From: Eubacteriaceae bacterium | GTDB lineage: Bacteria > Bacillota > Clostridia > Eubacteriales > Eubacteriaceae | Reading direction: 5' to 3' | Assembly (NCBI GenBank): GCA_030156895.1 | Contig: JASGLP010000001.1 | Location: 113,140 to 177,139 of the forward strand | DNA: 64,000 nucleotides | In this document: piece by piece, positions 55,997 to 64,000 of the stretch | How the letters are laid out: each line of letters opens with the position of its first letter | How positions within the stretch are numbered: the stretch's first letter is position 1 | Notes under the pieces: generated by a model | The model's input: only the letters and a program-made list of their open reading frames with translations | Databases searched by the model: none | What the model was told of the DNA's origin: nothing | Made by a program: the position numbers and the translations under genes

Positions 55997-56644
55997 TTAT
56001 TTGATTTTTACGCCCAGAAGCTGGGACAGTTTAGCCGCCTGATCATAGGAAACACTGGCTCCTTTAAGATCAGGAATCGAGACAACCAGGTTGTTAATAG
56101 AAGAGCTTGAAAAGTCTATTCCTTTTAAAAGGGTTTTAAAAAAAGTTGAGTTATCCAGGATAACTCTTTCGAGATTCAGGTTTTTGAAGGTGCTTTCGGT
56201 GAAATAACTGTCGGAACAGTCACAATCTGAAAACAGAACCGACGTGAGTTTGTTTTTAAAGAAATTGGAAAAATTTTGCCGACAGTCCATGAAAGTGACG
56301 TTTTGTAGAATGCTGTCGGAAAAATCTGCCCCCATCAGCTTGCAATTTATAAATTCGCAGCGGCTTAAGAAAGAGTCTGAAAAAGCGCTGTTTGAAAAGC
56401 TGCAGTGAGTAAAGCGCAAATCCCTTAAGTCGGCTCGAGTAAATTTGGCTTCAGAAAACTCGCATGATTCAAAGACACAATCCTGAAATGAGGCTGAAAA
56501 AAGATCAGCTTCAAAGCAGTCAAGATTTTTAAAAAGTTTGCTTTCGATAGGGGATTCTTCCTCGCGGGCACTATCAATCAAGTGTTCCCAGCTGTCGGAT
56601 GCGTCAAGGTGATGAGCTGATAATCGGGCTTGTTCGGGTTTCAT
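55997..56644 (-). CDS. Pentapeptide repeat protein
   Basis: A 215-residue protein in which residues about 40-180 consist of pentapeptide repeats with a central Leu or Phe, for example CEFSEAKFTRADLRDLRF and CKLMGADFSDSILQN. These fold into a right-handed beta-helix. Some relatives mimic DNA and protect gyrase, but most have no known role. The start has AAGGAGT upstream. Single gene. Confidence 0.88.
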   Translation of the reverse strand: MKPEQARLSAHHLDASDSWEHLIDSAREEESPIESKLFKNLDCFEADLFSASFQDCVFESCEFSEAKFTRADLRDLRFTHCSFSNSAFSDSFLSRCEFINCKLMGADFSDSILQNVTFMDCRQNFSNFFKNKLTSVLFSDCDCSDSYFTESTFKNLNLERVILDNSTFFKTLLKGIDFSSSSINNLVVSIPDLKGASVSYDQAAKLSQLLGVKIK

Positions 56645-56842
56645 AAGGACTCCTTATATTCTTTAATGATTAGGGGCTAGCAAAATAAGTTTCTGTATAT
56701 TAGCTAATTTTTAAAAATGAGTGAAAGAAAGAGGATCATTCTAAAGCGATCAGTCTGGATAGTAATAGTTTAACAGCTTATTTGCTTTTTGTCCCGCCAG
56801 CGTTTATAATTTTTATATGAAAATCAAAAATTGGAGAATGCC

Positions 56843-58051
56843 ATGCATATTTCAAAACGAACACAAAAAATGTGTCAGCCGGCACTTTTAAAGTATTATC
56901 CCTTAGTGGAAGAAGCAAAAAAGAAAGGCCGGAAAGTCTACTTTCTAAATATCGGGCAGCCGGATATAAAAACCCCCGATCCCTTTTTAAAAGCTGTTTG
57001 TGCGCATCAGCCAAAAGTTCTTGAATATCAGACACCAGAGGGGATATTAGCATTGCGCACGGCATCCAGCTCATATTATCAACGGCTGGGACTAAATTAT
57101 ACGAAAAATGATATTTTCATTACAAATGGGGGGAGCGAAGCTCTTCTTTTTACATTTTTAAGTATTTGTGATCCCGGTGATGAAATCCTGACACCAGAAC
57201 CCCTATACAGCATTTATAAAGAGATTGCCGCCGCCGCGAATGTGAAACTGGTGGGGATAAGAACCCATGCTGAGGATGGTTTTGCGCTGCCGTCAAAGGA
57301 CGCCATCGAAGCCTTAATTACTAAACAGACCCGGGCAATTCTGATCACTAATCCGGGGAATCCGACCGGAAAAGTGTTTTCCAAAGAAGAACTCAATTGT
57401 CTAAGCGAGCTGTCAGTAAAACATGCTTTATTTTTAGTGAGTGATGAGGTGTATCGTGAGTTTTTATACGAAAATCTGACCTATCTGAGTCCGGCCCAGG
57501 ATCAAAAGATCCCTGAACAGGTGATTCTTGTGGATAGTATTTCCAAGCGTTACAGTGCCTGTGGTGCCCGAATCGGTTTTATCGTTTTAAAAAATCAGGC
57601 GCTTAAAGAAAGTATAAAAAAACTTTGCCAGATGCGTTTGTCTGTCTCAGAGATCGATCAGGTGGGAGCGGTGAATCTGATGGAACTTGAAGCGGATTTC
57701 TTTCAATCAATCATCAAGGAATACAGTTACCGACGCGCAATTGTTTTTGAAGGGCTTAAAAAAATCCCCGGTGTAATTTGTAAAATGCCTAAAGGTGCTT
57801 TTTATTTTATGGTAAAATTACCTATAATAAGAGCAGATCACTTTATTGAATGGTTGATCAGTGAATTTGCCTACGAAAATGAGACAGTGTTACTGTCACC
57901 GGCTGATGATTTTTATCTTGATCCTGAAGGCGGAAAAGATGAGGTGCGGCTGGCTTATGTTTTAAACGCCAAAGATATGCAAAAAGCGATGGGAATTCTT
58001 GAAAAGGCTCTGGAAGCTTATAAAATTGCCTTTCCGGAAATGTGCAAATAA
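56843..58051 (+). CDS. Class I/II aminotransferase (PLP-dependent)
   Basis: A 402-residue aminotransferase of the aspartate aminotransferase fold. The N-terminal part has FLNIGQPDIKTPDPF and TNGGSEALLFTFLS. The PLP pocket is ITNPGNPTGKVFSKEEL with the Asp/Tyr pair VSDEVYREFLYE, and the Schiff-base lysine is in DSISKRYSACGARIGF. It probably transfers amino groups between an amino acid and 2-oxoglutarate; the substrate is not clear. I use ATG 56843 with TGGAGAATGCC upstream. Confidence 0.9.
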   Translation: MHISKRTQKMCQPALLKYYPLVEEAKKKGRKVYFLNIGQPDIKTPDPFLKAVCAHQPKVLEYQTPEGILALRTASSSYYQRLGLNYTKNDIFITNGGSEALLFTFLSICDPGDEILTPEPLYSIYKEIAAAANVKLVGIRTHAEDGFALPSKDAIEALITKQTRAILITNPGNPTGKVFSKEELNCLSELSVKHALFLVSDEVYREFLYENLTYLSPAQDQKIPEQVILVDSISKRYSACGARIGFIVLKNQALKESIKKLCQMRLSVSEIDQVGAVNLMELEADFFQSIIKEYSYRRAIVFEGLKKIPGVICKMPKGAFYFMVKLPIIRADHFIEWLISEFAYENETVLLSPADDFYLDPEGGKDEVRLAYVLNAKDMQKAMGILEKALEAYKIAFPEMCK

Positions 58052-58160
58052 AAAAGTTATCGCAGAATCGGTAAGATTTTCAATATTAAATCTGCGATAC
58101 GAAAAAGCCAACAACTGAACTAAAGTATGTTAAAAGGAATTGAAAATAAAGGAGTAAAAT

Positions 58161-59108
58161 TTGGAAATTAAAAACATGACAAAAGGACAGGAATTTACTG
58201 GATTTCTGTTTATCAAATCACAACTGGTAAAAACGGCCACCAACGGCAGCCGATATTTTAACATGGTTCTAAATGATCAGAGTTTTGACGAGATTGATGC
58301 TAAAAAATGGGATGTCAAAGAGCATGAAGAGCTGGAATTTCCCAATGGCAAGCTGGTTAAAATTAAGGGGAAAGTTCAGGAATATAATAAAAGATTGCAG
58401 CTGATTGTTGAAAGAATGCGCCTGGTAACTGAAGCTGATGGGGTCTCTGTCGATGATTTCGTTGAAACCGTACCAGTGGATGTTGATGAAATGCTGACAT
58501 CGATCAATGATACCATTGACGCTTTTAAAAATCCGGACATCCGGGAAATCACTAAAACAATTTTCACCCGACATACTGAGATGCTGACCTTTTTTCCGGC
58601 GGCCAAGAAGCATCATCATGCCATTAAGGGAGGGCTTTTATATCATACCTATTCCATGCTGAGAATTGCCAAAGCTTTAGCTGGGATTTATGAATTTATT
58701 AATCAGGATCTGCTCTATGCCGGCGTGATTCTTCACGATATTGGTAAAATAAATGAGATGGAAGCAGACGAAAATGGTTCCGTTTCTGACTACACACCGG
58801 AAGGAAAACTGTTAGGCCATATTACTCAGGAGATTGTCGATCTGGAAGTGACGGGCCGGGAACTGGGCACTGATAAAGAATGCCTGATGCTGCTAAAACA
58901 TATGATCTTATCCCACCATTATGAACCGGAGTTTGGCAGCCCCAAGCGCCCCATGTTTCCGGAAGCCGAACTGCTCCACCACATTGATATGATCGATGCC
59001 AGAATGTATACCATGGAAGCAGAACTTGCCCGAATTGAGCCAGGTCAGTTTACGCAACCAAATTGGAGCCTGGACGGTGTTAGCCTTTATCACCGCAATT
59101 TTGAGTAG
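58161..59108 (+). CDS. yhaM: 3'-5' exoribonuclease YhaM family protein
   Basis: A 315-residue protein with an N-terminal OB fold (about residues 10-95) and an HD domain (about 140-285) with HHHAIKGGLLYHTYSML and VILHDIGKINEM. YhaM trims RNA and DNA from the 3' end, using metal ions at the HD site. The TTG start at 58161 lies nine bases behind AAAGGAG. The thioesterase gene follows by 7 bp. Confidence 0.9.
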   Translation: MEIKNMTKGQEFTGFLFIKSQLVKTATNGSRYFNMVLNDQSFDEIDAKKWDVKEHEELEFPNGKLVKIKGKVQEYNKRLQLIVERMRLVTEADGVSVDDFVETVPVDVDEMLTSINDTIDAFKNPDIREITKTIFTRHTEMLTFFPAAKKHHHAIKGGLLYHTYSMLRIAKALAGIYEFINQDLLYAGVILHDIGKINEMEADENGSVSDYTPEGKLLGHITQEIVDLEVTGRELGTDKECLMLLKHMILSHHYEPEFGSPKRPMFPEAELLHHIDMIDARMYTMEAELARIEPGQFTQPNWSLDGVSLYHRNFE

Positions 59109-59115
59109 GTGAACA

Positions 59116-59844
59116 ATGGGGGTTATCGCTGAAGAATTTAGGCAGATTGCCTGCTACGAATCGGATATTTTTGGAAAGCTTTTGCCGACTGCAGCTATGA
59201 ACTATTTTCAGGAGGTGTCCACCAATCAGGGGATCGCTTTGGGGATTGGGGCAGATTATCTGCGGGAAAAACAATTAGCCTGGTTTCTGGTAAAATATGA
59301 TATCTGTTTTGAAAAAACACCCGATTATGGCAGTCGGGTGCGGATTACGACAGAGGCAACGGGGATGGATCGCTACTGCGCCGTTCGTCAGTTTAAGATA
59401 ACAGATTTAGATCATCAGGATCTGATTGTTGCGGATACCCAGTGGCTTTTAATCAACACAGAAAGCCAGAAGATGGAATCAGTGGAGAACTATCCGGAGT
59501 TTTCGGCCTATGACTGTCATGAAAAAAAAGAACCAATTTTCAGGAAACTGGCACGAATTAAAAAGGCTTGCGCCAGTAAAAAATTTGAAGTACGGTTTTT
59601 GGATATCGACTTTAATAATCATGTTAACCATGTTAAGTATCTGGCCTGGGCGATCGAAGCCTTGCCTTTGGAAATCGTTAAATCAAAAGTATTAAAACGT
59701 GCTAAAATTGTTTTTAAAGAACAATGTTTTTATGGTGATCAGGTTCAAGTATTAAGTGAATTAATCGATGAAAATATCTACGGGATTGAGATTTTTAACC
59801 AGAATCAAAAGCTGCTTTGCCAGCTGGAACTGACGCTGAAATAA
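59116..59844 (+). CDS. Acyl-ACP thioesterase family protein
   Basis: A 242-residue double hot-dog protein that would release fatty acids from acyl carrier protein. The second hot-dog shows DIDFNNHVNHVKYLAWAIEALP, holding the N-x-H catalytic pair, and the first shows AAMNYFQEVSTNQGIALG. GTAGGTGAACA precedes the ATG, 7 bp behind yhaM, making a two-gene operon ended by a long terminator. Confidence 0.9.
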   Translation: MGVIAEEFRQIACYESDIFGKLLPTAAMNYFQEVSTNQGIALGIGADYLREKQLAWFLVKYDICFEKTPDYGSRVRITTEATGMDRYCAVRQFKITDLDHQDLIVADTQWLLINTESQKMESVENYPEFSAYDCHEKKEPIFRKLARIKKACASKKFEVRFLDIDFNNHVNHVKYLAWAIEALPLEIVKSKVLKRAKIVFKEQCFYGDQVQVLSELIDENIYGIEIFNQNQKLLCQLELTLK

Positions 59845-59916
59845 AATACCGCCACGAGTTGGGATGATGCAACTGATAAAGAGTTGCGTCCCGGCTAGTG
59901 GCGGTATTTTTTTATT
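59845..59916 (+). terminator. Long intrinsic terminator
   Basis: AATACCGCCAC pairs with GTGGCGGTATT at the base; an inner stem GTTGGGATGATGCAACT and AGTTGCGTCCCGGC closes it; seven Ts follow. Confidence 0.85.
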
Positions 59917-59943
59917 CCAATTAAAATAATAATGGAATCCATT

Positions 59944-59966
59944 TGAAAAGCCAATTGTCGGTGCAC
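59944..59966 (+). repeat. Foldback element copy H (right arm only)
   Basis: GAAAAGCCAATTGTCGGTGC matches the right end of full copies, followed by ACAGG. The left arm is replaced by the terminator at 59845-59916. It lies between convergent genes. Confidence 0.75.
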
Positions 59967-60003
59967 AGGCAATATAATATACTCTGTCTTCGATCTGGGG
60001 CTT

Positions 60004-61998
60004 TTAATAAAGTTTTTCTTTGATCAAACCTTTTCGGTAAGCGGTGATCAGCATTTCCAAATCTTCAACCTGGCTCATTAGTTCTTTTCCTGTATCGGTA
60101 TCGCGAACCCGTTTGCGTTCCAGGGATTTTTCGACGACGACGATTGAGGATTGAATATCCTGGCCATCGGCAATGGCTTTCTCCACTGATTCGAATGGAG
60201 CATGGCTGATTAAAGTCAGCCCATAGGAGTTATAAGTCAGAGTATAGCCGGCTATTCCCGTGGTTTTCTGATAAGCTCGAGCAAAACCGCCATCAATAAC
60301 TAATTGTTTGCCATTAGCACGAATGGGGCTTTCACCGGAAATGGTTTTAACGGGAATATGACCATTTATCATATGGCCTTCCTCAGGGTCGACGCCAAAT
60401 TCCACAAGAATTTTTTTTGCCAGGACATCATCATTGTCAATCAGGTGATAAAAAGCCGAGTAAGTTTCTTTATGCGGCGTTTTATCAGTAATAAAGTAAC
60501 GCTCAAAAGTAGCCATCTTGTCTTTGCCAAAGAGCGGGGAGTCTTCATGGCACCATAAATACCAGAGAAAATCAGTTTTGCTCTTTTCATCATAACGGTC
60601 AGACTGATTAAAAAAAGCTTCACGTGCCATCTGATCGTACTTATCCATCAGTGCCTTGCCGGCGTAACGAGTGCCCCCAATTTCCTTCTGGGTAAAGGAA
60701 CCGTCTTCTTCAACCAGGACGCAGGCGTGAAATAAAAGATTATCGTTAAAGACTTTATACATGCTGCCCTTTGCATACATAAAACGGATATGGCGTTGCA
60801 GTTTTTCACTGTGGATAAAGGCGTAAATCAAACGGTCGACGACTTTCTTCTCATCCTCAGTTAATTCGGCTGGCTTGGCTGGATCAAGGGTCGGAAAGTG
60901 AGTATCATTTAAGGCATAAGAAATGCCTTCAACTTCGACGCTATGATTATCAAAGTCGATGTTTTTGAGCAACTGACGTTTTTCCATTTTGTATTCCGGC
61001 CGATTGTCGATCAGGTTTTCTTCCAGTTTAAACTGGATCATAGCGATGGCTTTGTGCATTTTGGCCATTAAAGCCATTTCGGCTTCGGAGATGGCATCAT
61101 CAGCAGAGACCTTGGGCTGAAAGCGCTCACAGGGATCATTTTTATAAACTCGGTCAGCAAAGGTAGCCAGGGGTAAAAGATTAATACCATAACCGTTTTC
61201 CAGGACATCCATATTGGCGTATCTCAGGGCAATTCGCACTGCATTGGCAATACAGGCGGCGTTACCGGCCGCAGCGCCCATCCATAAAATATCATGATTG
61301 CCCCATTGCATATCTAAAGAGTGATGGCGCATTAGAGTATCCATAACCACATCTGGACCAGGCCCGCGATCATAAACATCACCGATAATATGCAGGTGGT
61401 CAATGGTCAGACGCTTAATAACACCGGAAATTTCCACAATGAAATGTTTAGCGCGTTCCAGTTTGACCAGACTTTCAATAATTTCATTGTAGTAATCTTT
61501 TTTGTTGAAGCGATGTTCGTCTTCCTGCAGCAGCTCTTCCATAATATAGGCAAAATCCTTTGGCAGTGCTTTTCTAACTTTGGATCGGGTATATTTGGAA
61601 GCTGAAGCCCGACACACTTTGACCAGTCGATAGATGGTTAGTTTGTACCAGTTTTCCAAAGATTCCCGTTTTTTTTCTTTTTGAATCAGATCAACTTTTT
61701 CCTCAGGATAATAGATTAGGGTTGCCAGTTCGTTGAGTTCTTCAATTGAAACAGTGTTGCCCAGTTCTTGATGGACTTTTCTTTTGATGGCGCCGGAAGC
61801 GTTTTGCATGACATGATTAAAGGCCTCATGCTCGCCGTGAATATCAGTTAGAAAGTGTTCAGTTCCTTTAGGGAGATTTAGAATTGCTTTGAGATTGACA
61901 ACCTCACCGACGGCACTGGTGATATTGGGGAAGTTTTGGGAAAGCAGCTCCAAATATTTTTTATTTGCCTGAAGCTGTGTTTTAGTATAACCATTCAT
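60004..61998 (-). CDS. fbp: Fructose-1,6-bisphosphatase, class III
   Basis: A 664-residue Firmicutes-type FBPase, unrelated in sequence to the class I enzyme. It removes the 1-phosphate in gluconeogenesis, which acetogens need to build sugars from acetyl-CoA. The metallophosphatase motifs are FLTDIHGEHEAFNHV, IGDVYDRGPGPDVV and MQWGNHDILWMGAAAGN. The C-terminus is extended as in this class. GGTCAAAA precedes the start. Single gene. Confidence 0.96.
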   Translation of the reverse strand: MNGYTKTQLQANKKYLELLSQNFPNITSAVGEVVNLKAILNLPKGTEHFLTDIHGEHEAFNHVMQNASGAIKRKVHQELGNTVSIEELNELATLIYYPEEKVDLIQKEKKRESLENWYKLTIYRLVKVCRASASKYTRSKVRKALPKDFAYIMEELLQEDEHRFNKKDYYNEIIESLVKLERAKHFIVEISGVIKRLTIDHLHIIGDVYDRGPGPDVVMDTLMRHHSLDMQWGNHDILWMGAAAGNAACIANAVRIALRYANMDVLENGYGINLLPLATFADRVYKNDPCERFQPKVSADDAISEAEMALMAKMHKAIAMIQFKLEENLIDNRPEYKMEKRQLLKNIDFDNHSVEVEGISYALNDTHFPTLDPAKPAELTEDEKKVVDRLIYAFIHSEKLQRHIRFMYAKGSMYKVFNDNLLFHACVLVEEDGSFTQKEIGGTRYAGKALMDKYDQMAREAFFNQSDRYDEKSKTDFLWYLWCHEDSPLFGKDKMATFERYFITDKTPHKETYSAFYHLIDNDDVLAKKILVEFGVDPEEGHMINGHIPVKTISGESPIRANGKQLVIDGGFARAYQKTTGIAGYTLTYNSYGLTLISHAPFESVEKAIADGQDIQSSIVVVEKSLERKRVRDTDTGKELMSQVEDLEMLITAYRKGLIKEKLY

Positions 61999-62288
61999 TT
62001 TTGACCTCGAAAATTAAAGATTTAGTGAATTGGACAATTATGTCAAGACATAGCAGCTAAACTTTGTCGTACCGGGAAATATCCGGGTAACGATCATTTA
62101 AATAAGTAGAATAAATTCTTAACTACAAAATGATTATACAACGATTTCATCGAAAAAACCACCAAAAGATCATAATTAAGTTTTGATAAGGGCGAGACAA
62201 AAAAAGGTTTACATGATAAAATAAATAATTGTGACAGAGATGTTAATTGGAATATTTTGAGGATGAATTGGATTAACAGGTGAAATTT

Positions 62289-62921
62289 ATGGAATCAAAA
62301 CTAATTTCAGCAGTAGAAGCCATCGATGAGAAAAAGGCGTTGGCGGTGTTACGCGCGGAATTGGAAGCTGGTAAAGACAAACGGGAGCTTTCTAATCAGC
62401 TGAATTTTGCGTTGCAGCGGGTAGCCGCCCGCTATGAAGAAGGGGAATATTATATTGCCGATCTGATTATGGCGGGAGAACTGGTTGCCAATATTTTGAA
62501 AATTCTGGGCATTGATGCCGGCAGCGCCACTTCCATGAAACGCCTGGGTAAAGTGGTTGTTGGAACGGTGTTTGATGATATTCACGATGTGGGTAAAAAT
62601 ATTTTTATCAGTATGCTGCGCGCTGAAGGCTTCGAGGTGATCGACTTGGGAACAGACGTATCCACCGAAAAGTTCATTCGGGTGATCAAACAGGAAAGGC
62701 CCGATATTCTGGGAATCAGTGGGATTCTGACATCGGTTGTTGATAATATCAAAGAAGTCATCGATGCCATCACCAATGAAGGGCTGCGCGAACCCTTAAA
62801 AATTATCCTGGGTGGCGCACTGGCCGGGGGTGACTATTCAAAATATGTGGGTGCGGATGCTTATTCAAGTGATGCCATCGAAGGCCTTAATATCTGCAAG
62901 CACTGGATGATCGACGAGTAG
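62289..62921 (+). CDS. Stand-alone corrinoid (B12-binding) protein
   Basis: A 210-residue corrinoid carrier with helical cap (about 1-85) and B12 domain. The cobalt-ligand motif is DDIHDVGKNIF, and GISGILTSVV and ILGGALAGGDYSKYVGADAYS follow. It resembles methyltransferase corrinoid proteins, but no methyltransferase gene adjoins it. The next gene, 8 bp on, encodes a GntR-type regulator. It may be a shared carrier, a B12-dependent sensor or part of a cluster beyond the edge. I prefer ATG 62289, with AGGTGA upstream, over GTG 62280. Confidence 0.88.
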   Translation: MESKLISAVEAIDEKKALAVLRAELEAGKDKRELSNQLNFALQRVAARYEEGEYYIADLIMAGELVANILKILGIDAGSATSMKRLGKVVVGTVFDDIHDVGKNIFISMLRAEGFEVIDLGTDVSTEKFIRVIKQERPDILGISGILTSVVDNIKEVIDAITNEGLREPLKIILGGALAGGDYSKYVGADAYSSDAIEGLNICKHWMIDE

Positions 62922-62929
62922 GTGAGACA

Positions 62930-63634
62930 ATGAAGAAAATTCTCTATCTTGATATTGTTAATGATATAAAAGGAAAAATTGAAAAGGGTATTTTAAGACC
63001 GGGAGATCTGCTGCTGTCGGAAAATGAAATGGCAGAACAGTATGATGTGAGCCGAACGACCCTCAGAAAAAGCTTGGCCTTGTTGGTCAACGAAAAATAT
63101 ATTTACACGATTCCCGGTAAGGGCAACTATGTTTGCGAGCCAACTGCCAACCAGTATCAGTTTTACTTTGACGAGATTGATAGTCTAAAAGGTGAAGTGG
63201 ACGAGGTAAAGATGCTCAGCGTTGGAGTTATTACGCCGGGTCGTAAACTGATGCGGGAACTAAAAATCGGTTCTTTTGAAAAAGTGATCAAGGTCCAAAA
63301 ATCGGTACAGATTAAGAATGAGACGGTTCAATACGCCGCAATTTTTCTGCCCTATCAGAAAGGTAACCCGATTGTTGAGGATGTCATTAATTTTGCCAAT
63401 TTTCATGGGGTTCTGGAAAAAGGCAAGTTACAGTTTCAGCTAAAAAAACTGATTAATGTTGATATCGTCACGCCACCACTTGAGGTGCGGGAAATCCTGG
63501 AGATTGATCGCGATGAAGATTGCTTTCTGATTGCCCAGAACATTATTTCAATGGAAGACAATATGCCGATTTCCTATAATGAATTTTATATCAAGAAAAA
63601 CTTTTTCACCCTGAATGCTGAAACAACTTTATAA
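62930..63634 (+). CDS. GntR-family regulator with UTRA domain
   Basis: A 234-residue regulator of the HutC subfamily. The N-terminal winged helix (about 5-70) reads ILRPGDLLLSENEMAEQYDVSRTTLRKSL across its recognition helix. The C-terminal UTRA domain (about 85-230) binds a small effector, likely related to the neighbouring corrinoid system. TAGGTGAGACA precedes the ATG. It ends a two-gene operon just before tRNA-Val. Confidence 0.9.
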   Translation: MKKILYLDIVNDIKGKIEKGILRPGDLLLSENEMAEQYDVSRTTLRKSLALLVNEKYIYTIPGKGNYVCEPTANQYQFYFDEIDSLKGEVDEVKMLSVGVITPGRKLMRELKIGSFEKVIKVQKSVQIKNETVQYAAIFLPYQKGNPIVEDVINFANFHGVLEKGKLQFQLKKLINVDIVTPPLEVREILEIDRDEDCFLIAQNIISMEDNMPISYNEFYIKKNFFTLNAETTL

Positions 63635-63686
63635 AAGTGCTTTACTTTTTGAATAAAAACCCTTATAATAGAAAAGCACTTCAAGT

Positions 63687-63762
63687 GATCCCGTGGCTCA
63701 GCTGGTAGAGCACTACCTTGACATGGTAGGGGTCATCGGTTCAAGTCCGGTCGGGATCACCA
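63687..63762 (+). tRNA. tRNA-Val (GAC)
   Basis: 76 nt with CCA encoded. The acceptor GATCCCG pairs with CGGGATC, discriminator A. The D arm is GCTCAGCTGGTAGAGC. The anticodon arm is CTACC-TTGACAT-GGTAG, giving anticodon GAC. The T arm has GGTTCAAGTCC. It closely follows bacterial tRNA-Val(GAC). Confidence 0.95.
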
Positions 63763-63777
63763 TTTAAAGTATAAGAT

Positions 63778-63800
63778 AGCGGTTTAGCCGCTTTTTTTAT
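63778..63800 (+). terminator. Intrinsic terminator after tRNA-Val
   Basis: AGCGG pairs with CCGCT around a short loop, followed by seven Ts. Confidence 0.8.
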
Positions 63801-63944
63801 TGGGAAAAATAAGCAGGTTGTCCAAAAGTTGTTCAGTAGGTTATGATTTGGGATTTTCCAGTTCAGTTTTAGGCTACGTCCTTAGTGTAGAATGTATAAA
63901 TCTAGTGTAGTGGCACGTTCATAACAGAACTAACTCTACCCTGA

Positions 63945-64000
63945 TTATAATTCAGGGTAGAGCGATGCCAGTTTCACCCTTGCATCTTTGGTTCTGAACT
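63945..64000 (-). CDS. Possible 3' end of a gene entering from the right edge
   Basis: The minus strand reads FRTKDARVKLASLYPEL then a TAA stop at 63945-63947. The composition looks like a real protein end, and a hairpin (CTCTACCCTGA and TCAGGGTAGAG, 63934-63962) overlaps the stop. Only 17 residues are seen, so the family cannot be named. The stretch 63800-63930 shows nothing clear. Confidence 0.3.
   Translation of the reverse strand, partial: FRTKDARVKLASLYPEL

Overview
The window comes from an anaerobic acetogen of the Eubacteriales and looks most like Acetobacterium. Reasons: moderate-to-low GC with Firmicutes-type ribosome-binding sites; a non-pyrrolysine MttB/corrinoid/MtrH-type methyltransferase set with two BCCT transporters; a Clostridium-like nif cluster with fused nifN-B and split nifV; class III fructose bisphosphatase; and TPP and T-box leaders. 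Nothing here names the species.

Layout. 1-6500: the start of a bacterial microcompartment shell protein gene, then gltBD (glutamate synthase). 6501-9850: a long AT-rich leader before a very small secreted protein, then thiT under a TPP riboswitch and three small unassigned genes. 9960-18100: a sigma-54 activator facing a sigma-54 promoter that drives a methyltransferase operon (THF methyltransferase, BCCT, MttB-family, corrinoid protein, BCCT). These genes would import a quaternary amine and move its methyl group through a corrinoid protein to tetrahydrofolate. 18300-29400: a SHOCT protein, an FMN-type glutamate synthase homologue, a polyphosphate-polymerase pair next to a two-component system, a rhodanese, a T-box-controlled TrpB2 and a 3D/G5 cell-wall protein. 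29500-37700: a membrane protein with a degenerate GGDEF-like end, a cluster of perfect DnaA boxes, trmN6, dnaI, dnaD, murA, walJ and htrA. 37800-40390: gutM-srlA-srlE plus an HPr. 40690-53600 (minus strand): an AnfO-like gene, a Cys-tailed gene, then nifH-nifI1-nifI2-nifD-nifK-nifE-nifN-B-ferredoxin-nifV(omega)-nifV(alpha). 53970-64000: a regulator/membrane-protein pair with an in-frame TAG, a radical SAM protein, a pentapeptide protein, an aminotransferase, YhaM, a thioesterase, Fbp, a stand-alone corrinoid protein with a GntR regulator, and tRNA-Val.

The signals that ordinary gene annotation would miss are these. (1) A family of about 140-bp foldback elements (five full and four partial copies) lies only at gene 3' ends; several are bracketed by two look-alike terminator hairpins. 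(2) The nifH leader is long and structured, with three copies of a 13-14-nt motif, each starting a hairpin, and the last hairpin is an intrinsic terminator. (3) A DUF6773-like gene is split by one TAG codon that could be pyrrolysine. (4) Matching TTAACA-N5-TTAACA-type boxes precede both the response regulator and the polyphosphate polymerase. (5) Four consensus DnaA boxes sit within 214 bp beside trmN6 and dnaI/dnaD.
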